A stretch of DNA of 64,000 nucleotides, taken from NCBI GenBank assembly GCA_018141785.1, contig CP073341.1:2093422-2157421 (forward strand). The letters are read 5' to 3'. Within the stretch, counting starts at the first letter, position 1, and the number at the start of each line of letters is the position of its first letter. Both the position numbers and the translations under genes were made by a program. Below the pieces are notes generated by a model, which ran no database searches, had not been told where the DNA came from, and saw nothing but the letters and a program-made list of their open reading frames with translations. The stretch comes from Candidatus Paraprochloron terpiosi LD05 (GTDB lineage Bacteria > Cyanobacteriota > Cyanobacteriia > Cyanobacteriales > Prochloraceae). This document shows positions 9,632-18,403 of this stretch, in pieces.

Positions 9632-9668
9632 AAGTAGACACTTTCATCGACGGTGTCTACTTTTTTTT
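9632..9668 (+). terminator. Intrinsic terminator of the porin gene
   Basis: A 10-bp inverted repeat AAGTAGACAC / GTGTCTACTT with an 11-base loop runs straight into eight thymines. Confidence 0.9.
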
Positions 9669-9897
9669 CGCGCTCTAAGCCAACGCGAAGGGATTATAGC
9701 GCAGAGAGCATTTAGGAGTGCTGTTTTTCCCGAACCCACAGGTCCAGCAATACCAACGCGAAATGCAGTCATTTTTTTTATAAACCACAGAGACGCAGAG
9801 GACGCAGAGGAAGATAAGAGAGGAGGTTTTTAGAGTGAGCCCTCAGGGGACAACTTTTGCTATATAATACCAAATATAATACCTTCCAGTACCTCCT

Positions 9898-10698
9898 ATG
9901 ACTCTCTCAACAATTCCACCAATTATTTACCCAGAAAGTGACGGCAAACCTATGGCGGATAATACCATCCAATTCCGCTTAATTACCACTATTGTGAACG
10001 GTATGGACGCTCTCTTTGCCCAGGAGCAGGATGTATTTGTGGCGGGAGATTTATTGTGGTATCCTGTAGAAGGAAAAGATAAAATTAAGCAGGCTCCCGA
10101 TGCTATGGTAGTGTTTGGCAGGGAAAAGGGAGACAGAGGTTCTTATAAGCAGTGGGAAGAAGAGAATATTCCACCCCAGGTAGTTTTTGAGATTGCTTCC
10201 CATAGTAATACGAAAATAGAGTTGGAAGAGACAAAACACCGATTCTATCAGCGCTACGGAGTAGAAGAATATTATCTGTTCTACCCAGAAAGGGTAGTTT
10301 TAAAGGGCTGGTTGCGGTGTCGGGAGACTTTAGAGACTATCTCTGATATGTCAGGTTGGATAAGTCCTCGTCTGGGAGTGCGCTTTGAAGTTATAAACCA
10401 AAAGTTACAATTATTTCGTTCCTCAGGAGAACCTTTTGCAACTTATGTAGAAATAATGGAACAGCGGGAATTTGAAAGAGAAAGGGCGGATATTGAGTTT
10501 AGACGGGCTGAACGGGAGTTTCAACGGGCCCAACAGGAGTCTCAACGGGCCCAACAGGAGTCTCGGCGGGCTGAACGAGCAGAAAGAGAACTACAGGAAG
10601 CAGTTCCTCGGTTATTGGGAATGGGTTTGACTGTCCAACAAGTAGCAGCAGCATTAAACTTACCTCGAGAAGAAGTCAGCACTATAATGGAGAATTAA
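9898..10698 (+). CDS. Uma2-family (DUF820) putative endonuclease with charged helical tail
   Basis: 266 residues. Residues 1-180 are the DUF820 PD-(D/E)XK-like fold, with the typical PDAMVVFG, VFEIASHSNTK and KHRFYQRYGVEEYYLFYPE segments. The C-terminal 80 residues are a highly charged helix with repeats of about seven residues (QRAQQES, RRAERAE) and a terminal helix similar to a small DNA-binding end. Uma2 proteins are massively expanded in cyanobacteria; activity is unproven. Three members occur in this window. Confidence 0.8.
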   Translation: MTLSTIPPIIYPESDGKPMADNTIQFRLITTIVNGMDALFAQEQDVFVAGDLLWYPVEGKDKIKQAPDAMVVFGREKGDRGSYKQWEEENIPPQVVFEIASHSNTKIELEETKHRFYQRYGVEEYYLFYPERVVLKGWLRCRETLETISDMSGWISPRLGVRFEVINQKLQLFRSSGEPFATYVEIMEQREFERERADIEFRRAEREFQRAQQESQRAQQESRRAERAERELQEAVPRLLGMGLTVQQVAAALNLPREEVSTIMEN

Positions 10699-10718
10699 GC
10701 TATGAATAAAATACAGCA

Positions 10719-11972
10719 ATGAAGTGGCGTAATTACCTGGTGCTGCTAGCGGTCACAACCCTGACGGTAGCCTGCAATTCCAATGCCGTAGAAACAGAAC
10801 AGGTAACCATACCAAAAATAAAAACAGTTACTGCTTTGGGATATTTAGAGCCTTCAGGGGAGGTTATTCAACTTGCTGCGTCCTCGTCTTCAGAGGGAAA
10901 CAGAGTTGACCAATTGTTGGTGAAAGAAGGAGATTGGGTACAGCAGGGGGATATAATAGCTATTTTAGACAATCGGGAGCGCCTCCTAACTGCCTTACAA
11001 GAGGCTCAAGCTGCTGTGAAAGTAGCCCGCTCCCGTCTAGAACAGGTTCAAGCTGGAGGAAAATCAGGGGATATTGAAGCAGCTGAAGCCAGGTGGAAAC
11101 AGACTTTGGCGGAGTTAGAAGGGCAAGTTATCACCCAAAGAGCCTCTATTGCTAGTTTAAAAGCTACTTTGGAAGGAGAGATAAGGACGCAAAAAAGCTA
11201 CTATCGACAGAATTAAAGCGGAGTTAGACAATGCCAGAATTGAGTGCGATCGCTACCAATTACTATATGAGGATGGAGCAGTGTCAGCTTCAGCTCGGGA
11301 TAGTATCTGTTTGGAAGCAGAAACCGCTCTTCATAGATTAGAAGAAGGGGAAGCTACTCTGGACCGCATTCTGACCAAATTAAAGAAGCAACGGCTAATC
11401 TGAATCGTACCGTAGCCACAGTAGGGAAACAAGCTACTGCTGCAAAAGCAACCCAAAAAGCAATTGCTCAAGTGCGTCCGGTGGACGTACAGGTGGCAGC
11501 AGCAGAACTGGAAGCAGCAGAAGCAGCGGTTGCCAGAGCAAAAGCGAATTTAACTTTAGCTTATGTCCGCTCTCCTATAGATGGTCAGGTGCTGGAAATT
11601 CACACTCGCCCAGGGGAATTAATGGCTCCAGAAGGCATTGCTGCATCTGGACAAACTAGGGAAATGTACGCTGTGGCGGAAGTATATGGAAGTGACGCAG
11701 GCAAAACAAGCAAAGGACAGCCTGTGCGGGTATTTGCCGATTCCTTACCAGACGAATTAGAAGGAACCGCAGAGCAAGTAGGTTCGCAGGCGCGTCGCCA
11801 GGAAGCGGTTAACACTGATCCAGCCGCCAATATTGACGCTAAAGCAATAGAGGTGAGAATTAAGTTGGATGAAGCAGCCAGCGAAAAAGTGAGGGGTTTG
11901 ACCAATTTGCAAGAAGAATTGAATAATTGGTTACAGAGACTCGGCCTTAAATATAAGGAATGGTTTGATTAA
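10719..11972 (+). pseudogene. DevB-type ABC exporter membrane fusion protein, frameshifted
   Basis: Frame pieces read as one DevB-family periplasmic adaptor. First comes a lipoprotein-like N terminus (LAVTTLTVACNS) and a biotinyl-lipoyl-like strand (GDWVQQGDIIAILDN). A helical hairpin follows, then VRPVDVQVAAAELEAAEAAV, SPIDGQVLEIHTRPGE and RIKLDEAASEKVRGLTNLQ. The first frameshift is in an A6 run at 11191-11196 (removing one A restores the frame), the second near 11360-11380. After GLTNLQ the family-typical C terminus is replaced by unrelated sequence that runs into Rhs DNA. No DevC or DevA genes follow. The gene cannot make a functional adaptor. Confidence 0.85.
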
Positions 11973-12019
11973 TATACTTATTTCCCCAAACCCGTGGTGA
12001 GGAGCAGGATTTCTATCAT

Positions 12020-12916
12020 GTGGATGGATTAGGGAGTACCCGGGGGCTCACCGATGAAACGGGTAATGTAACGGATACCTATGATTATGAAGCGTTTGGG
12101 GAACTGGTAGATTCTAGTGGGGAGAGTGAGAATGACTATCTGTTTGCTGGGGAGCAGTTTGATGGGGGTTTGGGGCAGTATTATCTGCGACAGCGATATT
12201 ATGATGCTGGGGTTGGAAGGTTTACGCGACGGGATACTTACTCTGGAAGTATAAGTGAGCCTATCACTTTGCATAAATACATTTATACCCACGCCAATCC
12301 GGTTAATGGTATAGATCCAACAGGTTTATTCACAATAGCCCAACAAGCTGCTACACTGGTTACTCTCAATATTCTAGTAGTCGGTGCATCTGCTCCCATA
12401 TATATTGCGTCCACCTATATCGAAGCTGCTGTTGTGATTGCTGGCTTTTTGGCATTGTCCGCCGGAGTGACGGCGCTGCTAGAAGTCACAACCAAGAAAG
12501 ATGGCTCCAAAGATTTCAAGCTCTTTCCTGAAGATCGTAAACAGAGGAACAGAATTGCCTCCAAGCAAGATGAGCCTAATCAATTCAGAGTACAATTACA
12601 ATATAAACATCAATACGATCACGGAATCGCTATATTTGGAGTTCCAGAGGTTGGTGTTACGAAACGGCAAGTTTATGATGGACTGTACCAATTATGGGTG
12701 ACTCGCCAGGGTGTTGGTTGGTACCCATTATCACAAGATCGCAATCTACGTCGAGGTATTGTCGAAGTTAGCGAAAAAATAAAAGCATCCGGTCCTGTTT
12801 CACAAGGAGGAGAACAAGTAGCTACCTCTCAATGGCTTCCAGATGGGAGACAAGTAAAAAGAGGTGATTATAGAGTTGATGCAGAAAACATAAGAGGAAC
12901 GAACCTGCAATATTAG
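12020..12916 (+). CDS. Displaced Rhs tip 1: RHS core plus unrecognised C-terminal toxin-like domain
   Basis: 298 residues from a GTG; the frame is open from 11969 without any ATG, so this may be a silent cassette. Residues 1-100 are the RHS-repeat-associated core (DGLGSTRGLTDETGNVTDTYDYEAFG to GRFTRRDTY, ending ANPVNGIDPTG). A hydrophobic stretch (about 110-155) and a polar C-terminal domain follow (about 165-298, with YKHQYDHG, VYDGLYQLWVTRQGVGWYP, DYRVDAENIRG). The architecture is that of polymorphic toxins, whose variable tip follows the core. The toxin family is not one I recognise. Two paralogous small genes follow as candidate immunity genes. Confidence 0.7.
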   Translation: MDGLGSTRGLTDETGNVTDTYDYEAFGELVDSSGESENDYLFAGEQFDGGLGQYYLRQRYYDAGVGRFTRRDTYSGSISEPITLHKYIYTHANPVNGIDPTGLFTIAQQAATLVTLNILVVGASAPIYIASTYIEAAVVIAGFLALSAGVTALLEVTTKKDGSKDFKLFPEDRKQRNRIASKQDEPNQFRVQLQYKHQYDHGIAIFGVPEVGVTKRQVYDGLYQLWVTRQGVGWYPLSQDRNLRRGIVEVSEKIKASGPVSQGGEQVATSQWLPDGRQVKRGDYRVDAENIRGTNLQY

Positions 12917-12959
12917 GTGCAAAATCTTAAAATCAATCAAACACTAGTGAGGATTTGCA

Positions 12960-13511
12960 ATGAATACTATAATTGATAAACTTTTAGTGCAAGCTATATC
13001 GAACGAAGAAAAGGTAAAAAATAATGCAGTGTTAGAGCTTGGTTGTATCTTAGAGATGGATGATTGGAATTTATCAAAAGATGCTAGAATGAATCGATAT
13101 GAATCATTTATTTCAAAAGAAATAATCGAATTAGAGCTTGACGAGAGCGAACTAAAGAGAATTGTAAAGTTTTTTGAACATGAAATTAACAAAGGAAGCT
13201 TTTATCTGCTTAGTCCTATGAGAAAAGCTTCTTCTAAGATTGGACTCATACCTTTACTAAATGTTATAGATAATAATTTACATAAATTTAATGAACTTGA
13301 TTTTAATCAAGCGCTAAATGCTTTAGAGAATATGCTTTTTTGGAGCGAAGGTCTTTCTTTAGAAGAAGAAAAAGAAATTATGAGTGGAACTGGATTGCTC
13401 ACAAAAATATCTGAGAAAATATTATCATTACAACCCATTTCTGATGTGGGCTTGAAAAGCACCGCTTTACGTTTTTTAGCTCGTTTAATATTGCTACTCG
13501 AAATCGATTAA
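12960..13511 (+). CDS. Candidate immunity protein A (paralog pair)
   Basis: 183 residues, acidic, helical, rich in Lys/Glu/Ile and AT-rich in codon use compared with neighbours. No known domain recognised; the helical leucine-rich pattern (LLNVIDNNLHKFNELDFNQALNALENML) could be a HEAT-like repeat. GTGAGGA precedes the ATG. Its position directly after a toxin-bearing Rhs tip and its duplication suggest an immunity role, which is inferred only. Confidence 0.6.
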   Translation: MNTIIDKLLVQAISNEEKVKNNAVLELGCILEMDDWNLSKDARMNRYESFISKEIIELELDESELKRIVKFFEHEINKGSFYLLSPMRKASSKIGLIPLLNVIDNNLHKFNELDFNQALNALENMLFWSEGLSLEEEKEIMSGTGLLTKISEKILSLQPISDVGLKSTALRFLARLILLLEID

Positions 13512-13625
13512 TATCTCCTAAAAATGGGTGCAATTCTCTTCCATAAGAGTTTCAGCGCCTTTTCTAGAGATGTCTATTAAGCGCGAAATCTGAAAATCAA
13601 CCAAACACTAGTGAGGATTTACATA

Positions 13626-14186
13626 ATGAACACTATAATTGATAAACTGTTCGAGCGAACTCGCTCGAAAGAAGAAAGAGTTAGATATGACGCTGTGACG
13701 GATCTTTCTTTTATTTTGGAGATAGATGCTTGGAATTTATCACAAGATGCTAGAATGAATCGATATGAATCATTAGTTTCAAAAGAAATAATCGAATTAG
13801 AGCTTGATAAGAAGGAACTTAAGAGAATTGTCGATTTTTTTGAACATGAAATTAACACTGGCAGTCGTCTATCTTCTAATATGCTGTTTGCTATGGGGAA
13901 AGCATCTTCTAATATTGGCCTCAAACCTTTACTAAGTGCTATAGACAAGAATTGGCAGGATTTTGATGAAAATGAGTTTTATCAAGCACTAATTTCTTTA
14001 GAAAGAATGCTTTTTTGTAACGAAAGTCTTTCTAAAGAAGAAGAAAAAAAAATTATGAGTGAAACAGGATTTATAAGCAAAATATCAGAAAAAATATTGT
14101 TATTACAACCGATATCTCATGTGGATTTAGAAAGCACCGCTTCACGTTTTTTAGCTCGTTTAATATTGCTACTCGAAATCGATTAA
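13626..14186 (+). CDS. Candidate immunity protein B (paralog of A)
   Basis: 186 residues from the ATG at 13626, which has the same upstream sequence (CACTAGTGAGGATTT) as copy A; a GTG 15 bases earlier is less likely. It is a diverged tandem duplicate: N-terminal MNTIIDKL and the last 20 residues are nearly identical, the middle less so. Duplicated and diverged immunity genes are common beside polymorphic toxins. It ends nine bases before the next Rhs tip, so these genes may be co-transcribed. Confidence 0.6.
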   Translation: MNTIIDKLFERTRSKEERVRYDAVTDLSFILEIDAWNLSQDARMNRYESLVSKEIIELELDKKELKRIVDFFEHEINTGSRLSSNMLFAMGKASSNIGLKPLLSAIDKNWQDFDENEFYQALISLERMLFCNESLSKEEEKKIMSETGFISKISEKILLLQPISHVDLESTASRFLARLILLLEID

Positions 14187-14195
14187 TATCTCCAA

Positions 14196-15188
14196 ATGGT
14201 GACTGTCTACCTTTACGATTTGGATCTGATTTCCCAAATACGTGGCGGGGAGCAGGATTTCTATCATGTGGATGGATTAGGGAGTACCCGGGCGCTCACC
14301 GATGAAGCGGGTAATGTAACGGATACCTATGATTATGAAGCGTTTGGGGAACTGATTGATTCTACGGGAGAGGTTGAGAATAGTTATCTGTTTGCTGGGG
14401 AGCAGTTTGATGAGGGTTTGGGGCAGTATTATCTGCGACAGCGGTATTATGAGCAGGGGATTGGGCGATTTACGCGGCGGGATACCTATGAGGGGAGGAT
14501 TGGAGAACCGCTGACTCTGCACAAGTATTTATATGCGAATGCGGATCCGGTTAATGGGATAGATCCTAGTGGTTTCGTCACTTTAGCTGAAATATCCGCA
14601 GCTCGAACCATTCGGAATACTTTCGCAGGAATACAATTAGATAGCTATAGTTACCTCATAGATGGTACTCTGAGAAGTGAAGATGATATAGAGGATATCA
14701 TCGCCACTAATTTAGCTTTCGCAGCGACATTTCTTCTTATCGGCGCGGTTACTCGTGGATTAAGTAAAGCAGCTTCAACTATTATACTTAGAGGAGGATG
14801 GCTTACCAAGTACGAAGGAGTCATTGGAGGTTATACACTTGGACATACTTTAAGCAGGCACGTAGGCAAGACAGATGCCGATTTAATTGCCCGCCTAGCA
14901 AATAATAAACGCCTTAACGGGGTTACCACATTTACGAATCAAGCTATTGCCGAAAATGTCATTGCCGACACACTTCTAGCCAATCGAAATAAAATCAGGC
15001 AATGGCTTCAAAATACTTCAGAAACTGATAATTTACGGTTAAAGTATTTGGGCAATGGTTCAACTATCGGGCGGGGAATTCAAAAACGTCATACAGTAGT
15101 ATCTTCTCGATCTAGAGCAATAGTTACTTTGGCAAAACATCCGAATCCAAAAAGAGGATATTTTATTTTGACTGCTTTTCCTATATAG
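14196..15188 (+). CDS. Displaced Rhs tip 2: RHS core plus RNase A-like (CdiA-CT type) toxin
   Basis: 330 residues from an ATG. Residues 1-127 are the RHS core, almost base-identical to tip 1 at its start. A hydrophobic linker (about 172-200) leads to a C-terminal domain (about 207-330) with the pattern GHTLSRHVGKTDADLIARL, TFTNQAIAENVIADTLLANRNKIRQWL and ending GYFILTAFP. This matches the bacterial RNase A-like toxin domain first described in CdiA proteins. By the spacing I recall for that family, His222, Arg233 and Thr326 would be catalytic, with Phe328 where Tyr is expected. The N-terminal YD-repeat shell is missing, so export is doubtful unless the tip recombines onto a full-length Rhs gene. 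Confidence 0.78.
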   Translation: MVTVYLYDLDLISQIRGGEQDFYHVDGLGSTRALTDEAGNVTDTYDYEAFGELIDSTGEVENSYLFAGEQFDEGLGQYYLRQRYYEQGIGRFTRRDTYEGRIGEPLTLHKYLYANADPVNGIDPSGFVTLAEISAARTIRNTFAGIQLDSYSYLIDGTLRSEDDIEDIIATNLAFAATFLLIGAVTRGLSKAASTIILRGGWLTKYEGVIGGYTLGHTLSRHVGKTDADLIARLANNKRLNGVTTFTNQAIAENVIADTLLANRNKIRQWLQNTSETDNLRLKYLGNGSTIGRGIQKRHTVVSSRSRAIVTLAKHPNPKRGYFILTAFPI

Positions 15189-15234
15189 TATAAAAAGGAT
15201 TAGTTTTAAAAAACAATCTTACTTAGAGGTAAAT

Positions 15235-15558
15235 ATGAACAATCAAGAAGACGAAAAAGATCTAGAATTTTGTAACCAGTATTATGAATTTTATCAATTT
15301 CTTGGTGCGCATTTTCCAGTAGCTGTTTTAGGAGGACCATTTAATGATCGAGATGTAGTTATTGATTATGCTAAAAGAGTTACTAAGACTACCATATCAA
15401 AGGTTATTGAAGAAGGAAACGAAGTTTTAAGTTTATCACCTTTTCCGTGGGAAATAATTACTGATCTGACTCAACTATACTTTGAAACTTCAGAAGAAGC
15501 AAAAGAGTGGCTCAAAGAAATTCTTGAAATCCTGAAATCTACCCAAGCAACAGAATAG
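15235..15558 (+). CDS. Candidate immunity protein for the RNase A-like toxin
   Basis: 107 residues, acidic (many Asp/Glu) and small, placed 46 bases after the toxin tip with AGAGG ahead of the ATG. It contains CNQYYEFYQFLGAHFPVAVLG and a helical C terminus (SEEAKEWLKEILEILK), like CdiI-type immunity proteins. Function is inferred from position and composition. Confidence 0.62.
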   Translation: MNNQEDEKDLEFCNQYYEFYQFLGAHFPVAVLGGPFNDRDVVIDYAKRVTKTTISKVIEEGNEVLSLSPFPWEIITDLTQLYFETSEEAKEWLKEILEILKSTQATE

Positions 15559-15582
15559 TAATGAATTTTAGTAGAGTGGGCA

Positions 15583-15640
15583 TTGCCCACCAGCACTATT
15601 GCCCACCAGTCAGTTGCTGACCCGCCCGCGAATAAATTGC
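15583..15640. repeat. Intergenic palindromic repeats
   Basis: Contains GTGGGCATTGCCCAC followed by a second TTGCCCACC, then GCCCGC(GAATAAATT)GCGGGC. Both are members of dispersed families seen elsewhere in the window (around 1925, 21090, 47955 and 54062). Confidence 0.6.
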
Positions 15641-15705
15641 GGGCTAATATGTCAAGTCCCTACAGGACTGAAATCTTGAAAGACTAAAGGATCCACTCTC
15701 TAATG

Positions 15706-15753
15706 GTACACTACAGCTATGATGAAAATGACAATCTGCTCACCCGCACTTAA
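15706..15753 (+). pseudogene. YD-repeat relic
   Basis: Sixteen codons reading VHYSYDENDNLLTRT then stop, a single YD repeat of an Rhs shell. It is debris from a larger Rhs gene and marks a recombination junction between tip 2 and the papain-like tip. Confidence 0.6.
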
Positions 15754-15860
15754 ACCGCTGATGCAAAAAGTTTCTCAACTTCTCAGGGTTGCACTATAAT
15801 TGTACAACTCATGATAGCTTGCTATATTAACTTAAGCATGGTGATTATGGAGATAAAGAT

Positions 15861-16415
15861 TTGGCAATCGATATAACTACAAATGCAAACAATGCATTGG
15901 CTCCATTCTTACTTGCAGGAATTGTCAATAATTTAAGAAGAGCACTATATTCTTTAGTGAAGGGAAGAAGAAGTCGTTTATTTGCAGGAGCGGGAGGTAA
16001 TTGGCCAACTATTAATGAAGTTCCAGTCAAAAGCGTGTTTCCACAATCGAATGGAAATGCTTGTGGTCAAACTCTCCTCAAGGAGAGAGGAATTTCAGTA
16101 ACCCAAGTTCAAGTAGGAGAATTTTCTCCTCGACCACGTATGGATACTCACAGTCTTGCAGAAGCTCTAACTACACTCGACACAATAAGGTGGCGTGGCG
16201 CAGGAGTGGATGCAAATTCACTCAATGCTCTCAATGCTAGAAGCCCCTGGATTGTCATGTTAAGAGATAGGGATAACCACTGGGTTATAGTTGATGGATT
16301 TGATGGCGCAGGTAATATAGCCATTCGTGATCCATGGGGAGTTGGAACAAGTTATAGTATGACTATAGATGACTTTAATACTTTTTGGACAGGTTATGCC
16401 GTATACAGACAATAA
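15861..16415 (+). CDS. Orphan papain-fold toxin tip
   Basis: 184 residues from a TTG; the frame is open from 15831 (LKHGDYGDKD...) with no ATG or GTG, suggesting it was cut from a longer protein. It carries a papain-like/C39-like triad: Cys68 in GNACGQTLLKERG, His140 in DNHWVIVDGF and Asp157 in AIRDPWG. Papain-fold domains are common C-terminal toxins of polymorphic toxin systems. A small gene follows as candidate immunity. Whether it is translated here is uncertain. Confidence 0.68.
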   Translation: MAIDITTNANNALAPFLLAGIVNNLRRALYSLVKGRRSRLFAGAGGNWPTINEVPVKSVFPQSNGNACGQTLLKERGISVTQVQVGEFSPRPRMDTHSLAEALTTLDTIRWRGAGVDANSLNALNARSPWIVMLRDRDNHWVIVDGFDGAGNIAIRDPWGVGTSYSMTIDDFNTFWTGYAVYRQ

Positions 16416-16459
16416 GGTTTATAATTGATTGAATATATTCTCATAGGAAATTAGATAGG

Positions 16460-16765
16460 ATGAAAACCATGGATAACCTTACGATTCTTCAATTAAAACA
16501 TTCCAGCATATCTCAAGAAATACTTGTTTATATTAGATATAGGCAACAAAAAAAGTTATATACTATCAAAATATTTGATGATGGAATCTTAGGAGTTCAA
16601 ACAGGAGTAGAATTAGAAGATATAATTACCCAAAATCCAAAGATTTCCAAATTATTTATTAAGTTAGTTATTAGATTCTATAAAGGAGAAAATATTGCTC
16701 TTCCTCTAGAACTTGGAGAACTTAAACTTAGTAATCCAGTAGGTAGAAGTATTGTAGTTATCTAG
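16460..16765 (+). CDS. Candidate immunity protein following the papain-fold tip
   Basis: 101 residues, no recognised domain. Predicted as a mixed alpha/beta protein (ILVYIRYRQQKKLYTIKIFDDGILGVQTG). AT-rich codon use like the other candidate immunity genes. The assignment rests on its position 45 bases after the toxin tip. Confidence 0.5.
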   Translation: MKTMDNLTILQLKHSSISQEILVYIRYRQQKKLYTIKIFDDGILGVQTGVELEDIITQNPKISKLFIKLVIRFYKGENIALPLELGELKLSNPVGRSIVVI

Positions 16766-16773
16766 TAGGGTTA

Positions 16774-17525
16774 GGAACTGTGGAAGTGGTGGATGAATTG
16801 GGGGAAACTGCAACCCAGCATTATACCCCAGAAATCGTGGCAACCGCAAGAAATCAAGATCCAACTCTGACCTCTTGGCCTACACAAACACAGCTTACAC
16901 ATATCGAGTAACGGCAGAAGACCCAGAGGGAGACGATTTGAGATTCCAACTCTTAGATGGACCCGTCGGTATGAAAATTAGGAAAAATACAGGTAAGGTA
17001 GTATGGTTAGAGCCGATTTTGGGTCAATATTGGGTCATAGTGGAAGTGAGTGACGGAAGGTTGGGAGCTGCCCTGCTCTTTGATTTGACGGTTTTGGAGA
17101 ACTTGGCTCCTGTCATCACCTCCTCTCCCAAAACTTCAGTCACCCTAGGGCAGGTATACAGTTATGACGTAGTGGGTTCAGACGCCAACGGTACCCCCAT
17201 TACCTATGAAGTATCCGGTCCTGAGGGACTGGAAATAGATGAGTTGGGGCGTTTGCGCTGGACTCCTGGGGAAGGAGATGTGGGAACCAATTCAATTACT
17301 GTGACGGTAAGTGATGGGATGTTGAGCACCTCCCAAAGTTTTGATGTCCAAGTGAGGAAAGATACCACTGCACCCCAGGTTTTGGTGGACTTATTCGGGG
17401 TATATATCACCGATAATGGGGCACAAATCGCCGATTTGGGGGACGAAATTACCATCCAGGTGCTGGGAAGCGACAAAGTAGGAGTCCAATATTTGCAGTT
17501 ATACCTCAATGACGTACTTGAGTAA
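16774..17525 (+). pseudogene. Fragment of a large Ig/cadherin-like repeat protein
   Basis: Two frames joined near 16865-16880 (first GTVEVVDELGETATQ..., then AYTNTAYTYRVTAEDPEGDDLRF...) read as three putative-Ig (He_PIG/cadherin-like) repeats: YRVTAEDPEGD, YSYDVVGSDANGTPITYEV and a third beginning DTTAPQVLVDL. Such repeats form the N-terminal part of large cyanobacterial Rhs and adhesin proteins. It is frameshifted at the 5 prime end and truncated at the 3 prime end, so it is probably a remnant of the parental Rhs gene. Confidence 0.65.
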
Positions 17526-17644
17526 AGACTATGAACGACTGCCTCAGATTAGCGAAAGCTTTGTCTATCAAGCGATGACTGCCTTGATACTCCAACATTT
17601 CGTATCTTAATCTTTCTTTTTCAGATACCCTCTATAACATATAA

Positions 17645-18310
17645 CTACCTATCATCCAAGTTATATAATATATAGCGACTGAGGGTTTCTGCCAGCTTGT
17701 CCCCTATCCCCTCAATCCACTTTTCATCTTGTTTGGTATAGCTGCGGGGGATATTTGCTCCTAAAATCAGAACCCCTTCTTTCCCTAAGGGTTGACAAAT
17801 TACTCCTTGTGTGTTATCAGGTAAATAATCAAATTCAATGCGCCCTGGATATACTTTTAAATCTACTAAATAGACTGCTTTTTGCTTATCTAACACTCGC
17901 TGAACAATATTACCAGGTTTAACTTCTGAATTAGTACCTAAAATACCTCTTCGCAGCAGTACTTTCCCTTGGTAGTAAACAATTAAACTGCCCGTTACGG
18001 TATTAGTTAATAAGAGGTGGGAACCCCAAGCTAACTCTGTTTTCAATATATCTGGTAAATCTGAAGCTAGTTCAAAACCTTCTTCTCCTATTAAAGTAAC
18101 AGCATCGGGCGATCGCCCTTGAATCTGCTGCCAAATTAAACCAATTAATATCAAAACAGCGCTCAGAATCACTCCCAAAACATCCGAACGAGCTTGGGAG
18201 TCAGTGAGAGGATAAGTAGTCAACCTGTTAATCAACAACAGCACCCCTCCTAACCCACCAGCAAAAAAGGGTAATAGTCGCAAGATTCGATTTGGATCTG
18301 CTTTAGTCAT
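17645..18310 (-). CDS. CCB2/CCB4-type cofactor assembly of complex C factor (DUF2930)
   Basis: About 221 residues from the ATG at 18310 (the upstream MFPVSCSLT extension looks intergenic). Two N-terminal membrane segments (LLPFFAGGLGGVLLLI and VLGVILSAVLILIGLIW) precede a GAF-like soluble part with the conserved GVICQPLGKEGVLILGANIPRSYTKQDEKWI. This family (plant CCB2 and CCB4) attaches heme ci covalently to cytochrome b6 on the stromal/cytoplasmic face. It lies downstream of rpaB on the same strand. Confidence 0.8.
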   Translation of the reverse strand: MTKADPNRILRLLPFFAGGLGGVLLLINRLTTYPLTDSQARSDVLGVILSAVLILIGLIWQQIQGRSPDAVTLIGEEGFELASDLPDILKTELAWGSHLLLTNTVTGSLIVYYQGKVLLRRGILGTNSEVKPGNIVQRVLDKQKAVYLVDLKVYPGRIEFDYLPDNTQGVICQPLGKEGVLILGANIPRSYTKQDEKWIEGIGDKLAETLSRYILYNLDDR

Positions 18311-18403
18311 TGTTAAGGAACAGGAAACAGGGAACAAGAAACAGAGGGCGAGCGGGGCGGCATCATCAATGGCGCCCCGCCCCTACAAGTCATGGTACGT
18401 GAT

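Noticed and set aside
9898..10698. Uma2 gene as part of the Rhs/toxin module
   Set aside because: Uma2 genes are scattered throughout this window and in cyanobacteria generally, so proximity is not informative.
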